The position numbers and the translations under genes were made by a program. The notes beneath the pieces were generated by a model that saw only the letters and a program-made list of their open reading frames with translations, was not told the origin of the DNA and made no database searches. Shown here piece after piece: positions 4,545 through 7,621 of a stretch of 7,621 bases of DNA. The stretch lies in assembly GCF_039594555.1 (NCBI RefSeq), contig NZ_JBCNNF010000334.1, forward strand, positions 1 to 7,621, in the 5' to 3' direction. The stretch is from Inquilinus sp039594555. Its GTDB lineage: Bacteria > Pseudomonadota > Alphaproteobacteria > DSM-16000 > Inquilinaceae. Position 1 is the stretch's first letter, and each line of letters opens with the position of its first letter.

Positions 4545-5768
4545 ATGACCCTGATCACCCGCCGCGCAGCCCTCGGCACCATGGCCGCGGGCGGCCTTGC
4601 CGTCGCCGCCACCGGCGCCAACGCGCAGACCGCTGATACCCTGCAGCCGAAGACTCCCGGCCGCGGCGGCACCGACCCCGGCCCGCGCGATCTGCTGCGC
4701 GACCAGGAGAATCCGAGCTTCCTGAACCCGCCGCGGACCGACAGCGGCACGTTCCAGAACCTGCGCTATTCCTTCTCCGACGCGCATATGCGCCAGGAGG
4801 AGGGCGGCTGGACCCGCCAGGTCACGATCCGCGAGCTCAGCGTCTCCAAGAACATCGCGGGCGTGAACATGCGCCTGAACGCCGGCGGCACGCGCGAGCT
4901 GCACTGGCACAAGCAGGCCGAATGGGCCTACATGCTGTATGGCGAGGCGCGGATCACCGCGGTCGACGCCTACGGCAACAACTTCGTCGACGATGTCGGC
5001 GTCGGCGACCTCTGGTACTTCCCCTCGGGCATCCCGCATTCGATCCAGGGCCTGGGCAAGGATGGCTGCGAGTTCCTGCTGGTCTTCGACGACGGCGAGT
5101 TCGACGAGGACGGCACCTTCCTGCTGAGCGACTGGTTCAAGCACGTGCCGCCCGACGTGCTGGGCAAGAATTTCGGCGTCGATCCGAAGTATTTCGGCCA
5201 CACGCCAGACCCGCGCGAGCGCTATATCTTCAACCTGCCGGTGCCGGGCCCGCTGGCCGGCGACAAGATCGCCGGCGCCAAGCAGGTGCCGCAGGTCTTC
5301 AGCCACCGGATGCTGGCGCAGGACCCGATCAGGACCAAGGGCGGCACCGTCCGTATCACCGACTCCTCGAACTTCAACGCGTCGAAGACCATCGCCGCGG
5401 CGCTGGTGGAGATCGAGCCCGGCGGGATGCGCGAGCTGCACTGGCACCCGAATGCCGATGAGTGGCAGTACTACATCGAGGGCCAGGCCCGCATGGGCGT
5501 GTTCGGCGCGGTCGGCTCCGCCCGCACCATCGACTTCAAGGCCGGCGATGTCGGCTACGTGCCCTTCGCCATGGGCCACTACATCGAGAACACCGGCACC
5601 ACGACGCTGCGCTTCCTCGAGATGTTCAAGAGCAGCTACTATGCCGACGTGTCGCTGAACCAGTGGATGGCACTGACCCCGCCGGAGCTGGTGCAGGGCC
5701 ATCTCAACCTCGACAAGGCGGTGATGGACGCGCTGCACAAGGACAAGAGCCCGGTCGTCGCCGGGTGA
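4545..5768 (+). CDS. oxdC: Tat-exported bicupin oxalate decarboxylase (OxdC family)
   Basis: A 407-residue bicupin closely resembling Bacillus OxdC, the Mn-dependent enzyme that splits oxalate to formate and CO2. A twin-arginine signal (ITRRAALGTMAAGG) ends near ANA-Q at 27-28, so the folded, metal-loaded enzyme is probably exported to the periplasm. Cupin 1 has metal ligands H120, H122, E126 (RELHWHKQAEW) and H165 (IPHS); cupin 2 has H299, H301, E306 (RELHWHPNADEW) and H345 (AMGHY). Active-site Arg residues align at R117 and R296. The lid that is SENST in Bacillus OxdC reads DEDGT (187-191) here; the Glu needed for decarboxylation is kept as E188, so decarboxylase rather than oxidase activity is favoured. 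The C-terminal YADVSLNQW stretch is also conserved. GGAGG 7 nt before the ATG supports the start. A long untranslated region precedes it, and it appears to be monocistronic and to converge with the FixJ-type regulator gene. A role as a bulk periplasmic Mn-cupin, like cyanobacterial MncA, is an alternative. Confidence 0.93.
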   Translation: MTLITRRAALGTMAAGGLAVAATGANAQTADTLQPKTPGRGGTDPGPRDLLRDQENPSFLNPPRTDSGTFQNLRYSFSDAHMRQEEGGWTRQVTIRELSVSKNIAGVNMRLNAGGTRELHWHKQAEWAYMLYGEARITAVDAYGNNFVDDVGVGDLWYFPSGIPHSIQGLGKDGCEFLLVFDDGEFDEDGTFLLSDWFKHVPPDVLGKNFGVDPKYFGHTPDPRERYIFNLPVPGPLAGDKIAGAKQVPQVFSHRMLAQDPIRTKGGTVRITDSSNFNASKTIAAALVEIEPGGMRELHWHPNADEWQYYIEGQARMGVFGAVGSARTIDFKAGDVGYVPFAMGHYIENTGTTTLRFLEMFKSSYYADVSLNQWMALTPPELVQGHLNLDKAVMDALHKDKSPVVAG

Positions 5769-5876
5769 GGCTGGCGACACCAGCGGGACGCCGGACGTTT
5801 TTGCGTGACCTTTCCCGCAAGCGAGAGCTTTTCGGAACGGCGTCGTCTGTTTGAGCAGGCTTGTCCCTTCCATTCT

Positions 5877-5911
5877 CCCCCTCCCCTCGCGGGAGGGGGC
5901 AGGGGGAGGGG
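5877..5911. repeat. G/C-tract hairpin repeat, copy 1
   Basis: CCCCCTCCC (5877-5885) and GGGAGGGGG (5891-5899) form a perfect 9-bp stem with loop CTCGC; a further CAGGGGGAGGGG tail follows. The core CTCGCGGGAGGGGG reappears on the opposite strand in copy 2 at 6001-6026. It lies in the gap between the convergent bicupin and FixJ-type genes. It resembles the intergenic C/G-tract hairpins scattered in many high-GC alphaproteobacterial genomes. It lacks a T-run on either side, so it is a weak intrinsic terminator at best but could stabilise 3' mRNA ends. Confidence 0.6.
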
Positions 5912-5999
5912 TATTGGCGCCGGAGGAATCAAAGTTGAACGTCGACGCCGACCCGATGGAAATCTGGCTTACCCCACATCTTCCCCTGTCATTGACAGC

Positions 6000-6030
6000 C
6001 CCCTACCCCCTCCCGCGAGGGTAGGGAGGA
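6000..6030. repeat. G/C-tract hairpin repeat, copy 2 (inverted)
   Basis: CCCTACCC (6001-6008) and GGGTAGGG (6019-6026) form an 8-bp stem around the loop CCTCCCGCGA. Read on the minus strand it gives CCCTCGCGGGAGGGGG followed by TAGGGGG, almost the same as copy 1, so the two copies are inverted relative to each other with about 90 bp between. It ends one base before the last codons of the minus-strand regulator gene and may mark the 3' end of that transcript. The arrangement is like a REP/BIME pair; the label is inferred. Confidence 0.55.
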
Positions 6031-6031
6031 C

Positions 6032-6688
6032 TCAGCCAACCATCAGGCTTTGGCCCGAACCGGCCGCACAGAGGCCCAGCGCGTCGGCGATGCGGACCAG
6101 GTCGGTGATCGAGCGCGCCTCCATCTTCCGCATCACCTGGCCGCGGTGGATCTTGATCGTGATCTCGCTCAGGCCCAGCCGGCCCGCGATCTCCTTGTTC
6201 ATCAGCCCCTCCGCCACCAGGGCCATGATCTGCCGCTCACGCGGCGTCAGGGTGCGGTAGCGCTCCGCGATCCCGGCCACGCGCCCCTCGGCGGCGCGGC
6301 GCCCGCGGTCGCGCTCGATCGCCGCGGCGACGGCGTCGAGCATGTCCTGATCGCGGAACGGCTTGGTCAGGAAGTCCTGGGCCCCGGCCTTCATCGCCCG
6401 CACGGTCATCGGGATGTCGCCGTGCCCGGTCATGAACACCACCGGGATGCGGATGCCGGCCTCGGACAGCTGCGCCTGGAAATCGAGGCCGCTGGCGACC
6501 TGCAGCCGGATGTCCAGCACCAGGCAGCCGGCCGCCACCGCCAGGCCGCTGTCCAGCAGCTCCTGCGGCGCGGCGAAGCAGGCGACGCGGAAGCCGACCG
6601 AGCGCAGCAGGCTGTCCAACGCGGTGCGGACCGGCGCCTCGTCGTCCAGCACCAGGACCAGCGGCGCCTCGGCCAGGGCCCCGCTCAT
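6032..6688 (-). CDS. FixJ/NarL-type response regulator (receiver + LuxR HTH)
   Basis: A 218-residue response regulator. The receiver (about 10-125) has D15-D16, phosphoacceptor D59 in CLVLDIRLQVASGLDF, T87 in FMTGHGDIPM and K109 in FLTKPF; the GHGDIPMTVRAMKAGA stretch is characteristic of the FixJ/TtrR/NodW group. A LuxR-type helix-turn-helix follows (about 145-205) with LTPRERQIMALVAEGLMNKEIA and LSEITIKIHRGQVMRKM. All catalytic residues are present. The ATG at 6688 overlaps the stop of the upstream kinase gene (ATGA), so kinase and regulator form a coupled pair. The gene converges with the bicupin gene, with 263 bp between. Family members respond to oxygen, electron acceptors or plant-derived signals, but target genes cannot be assigned here; control of the neighbouring bicupin gene is possible but not shown. 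Confidence 0.94.
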   Translation of the reverse strand: MSGALAEAPLVLVLDDEAPVRTALDSLLRSVGFRVACFAAPQELLDSGLAVAAGCLVLDIRLQVASGLDFQAQLSEAGIRIPVVFMTGHGDIPMTVRAMKAGAQDFLTKPFRDQDMLDAVAAAIERDRGRRAAEGRVAGIAERYRTLTPRERQIMALVAEGLMNKEIAGRLGLSEITIKIHRGQVMRKMEARSITDLVRIADALGLCAAGSGQSLMVG

Positions 6689-7621
6689 GCGGCCCCCCGA
6701 TCGGCCGCGGGCAGGCTGACGTGCAGCGTCAGCCCGGCCTCGGCGTTGCGCGAGGCCCGGATCCGCCCGGCATGGGCTTCGACGATCGAGCGGCAGATCG
6801 ACAGGCCCAGGCCCATGCCGCCCGGCTTGGTGGTGCGGAACGGGGTGAACAGCCGCGGCAGCTCCTCCGCCGCCAGCCCGATGCCGGTGTCGCCGACCTC
6901 CAGCTCCACCTCTCCCGCCGCGCCGCTCCGCGTCTCGATCGTCAGGTCGCGGCGGGGCGTGGACGCCATCGCCTGGACCGAGTTGATCATCAGGTTGATC
7001 AGCACCTGCTGCAGCTGGATGCGGTCGCCCGACACCGGTGGCAGGCCCGGAGCCAGCCGCAAGTGAAGGGCCACGCCATGCTCGGCGATCTCCTGCCGCA
7101 TCAGCTCCGCCGCCTCGCCGACCACGGAGTCGAGGGCCACCGCCGTCCGCTCCGGCTCCGCCTTGCGGGTGAGGTCGCGCAGGCGTTGCACCACCTGGTC
7201 GGCGCGGTGAGCCTGGCCGGCAATGCGGCCGGCACAGGCCCGCGCCTCGTCCAGCGCCGGCACCGGCCGGTCGAGCCAGCGCAGGCAGGCCTGGCTGTCG
7301 GTGACGATGGCGGCCAGCGGCTGCTTCACCTCATGCGCGATCGACGACGTCAGCTCACCCAGGGTGACGACGCGGGAGACATGCGCCAGTTCGGCCCGCG
7401 CCTCGGCCAAAGCCTGGCGCTCGGTGATGTCGACGGCGCTGATCAGGCCGGTGGACCGCACGCCGTCGGCCGGGAAGGTGGCGGTCAGCAGCACCGCGCG
7501 ACGCTCCCCGCCCAGGGTCTGCAGCACCGTCTCGCCGGCAAAGGAGGACTGCCCTTCGGCCAGCGCGGCCAGCAGGTCGCGCCAGAAGCGCACCGTCTCG
7601 GGCAGGAGGAGGCGCTGGCGG
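6685..7621 (-). CDS. PAS-domain sensor histidine kinase, C-terminal part (cut by right edge)
   Basis: The frame stays open to the right edge, so the N-terminus is missing; a GTG at 7593 is in frame but falls inside a PAS domain and is not the likely start. The visible part holds the end of a PAS domain (ETVLQTLGGERRAVLL, then VDITER), a coiled linker, and a HisKA helix with the phosphoacceptor His (codon 7333-7335) in SIAHEVKQPLAAIVTDSQA. The ATPase domain has N box NLMINSVQAM, G1 box DTGIGL, F box FTPFRTTKPGG and G2 box GMGLGLSI. The HExxQPL form of the H box with TTKPGGMGLGLS is typical of kinases paired with FixJ-type regulators. No membrane helix is visible in this part. The gene overlaps the regulator gene by 4 bp and is the evident phosphodonor for it. 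Confidence 0.92.
   Translation of the reverse strand, partial: RQRLLLPETVRFWRDLLAALAEGQSSFAGETVLQTLGGERRAVLLTATFPADGVRSTGLISAVDITERQALAEARAELAHVSRVVTLGELTSSIAHEVKQPLAAIVTDSQACLRWLDRPVPALDEARACAGRIAGQAHRADQVVQRLRDLTRKAEPERTAVALDSVVGEAAELMRQEIAEHGVALHLRLAPGLPPVSGDRIQLQQVLINLMINSVQAMASTPRRDLTIETRSGAAGEVELEVGDTGIGLAAEELPRLFTPFRTTKPGGMGLGLSICRSIVEAHAGRIRASRNAEAGLTLHVSLPAADRGAA

Noticed and set aside
4228..4548. Possible small gene in the region before the bicupin gene
   Set aside because: No domain, membrane segment or convincing ribosome site; composition is typical of translated high-GC non-coding DNA, and competing frames exist on both strands.
5770..5802. Possible intrinsic terminator after the bicupin gene (GCTGG-N5-CCAGC, then TTTTT)
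   Set aside because: The 5-bp stem ends 13 nt before the T-run, too far for a normal intrinsic terminator, and no other stem abuts the T-run.
5877..6030. CRISPR array or insertion sequence in the convergent gap
   Set aside because: Only two copies, inverted to each other, with no regular spacers, transposase or target duplication visible.
5805..6260. Plus-strand frame after the bicupin gene
   Set aside because: It translates the hairpin repeats and the antisense of the FixJ-type regulator; there is no ribosome site and no domain.

Overview
The window is very GC-rich, with third codon positions strongly G/C and little non-coding DNA. It looks like the chromosome of a free-living alphaproteobacterium. 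FixJ-type and OmpR-type two-component systems, a small c-type cytochrome, a class III cyclase and a Tat-exported bicupin would fit the Rhodospirillales (Azospirillum/Inquilinus-like), but no gene in the window fixes the genus.

Left block (1-1828, all minus strand): a cut-off secreted protein begins at 126. To its right are a periplasmic class I cytochrome c (640-269), a single-pass membrane protein of unknown function (1024-680) and a small soluble class III nucleotide cyclase (1828-1163). Centre (1997-4152, plus strand): an OmpR-type response regulator and an EnvZ-type membrane histidine kinase overlap by 4 bp. The cyclase and the regulator diverge from a shared 168-bp intergenic region.

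The most notable signal is a long-spaced element of about 80 bp present three times, once in each substantial intergenic region of the left block (173-252, 1069-1149, 1865-1944), always in the same orientation. Each copy has TGTCGC-like boxes at offsets 0, 13, 33 and 43, then TGATAC at offset 71 or 72. The 10-bp tandem spacing of the last two boxes is typical of OmpR/PhoB-family binding sites. I infer a local regulon in which the adjacent response regulator controls itself, the cyclase, the membrane protein/cytochrome c pair and the secreted protein.

Right block: a 392-bp non-coding stretch with two short dyads and a leader hairpin precedes a Tat-exported, Mn-type bicupin of the oxalate decarboxylase family (4545-5768). 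It converges with a second two-component system on the minus strand: a PAS-containing HisKA kinase cut by the right edge, and a FixJ/LuxR-type response regulator (6688-6032). The 263-bp convergent gap carries two inverted copies of a G/C-tract hairpin repeat.

No RNA gene, CRISPR array, transposase or integrase was seen. The protein families are all known; the candidate for something undescribed is the triple regulatory element and the gene set it appears to join.
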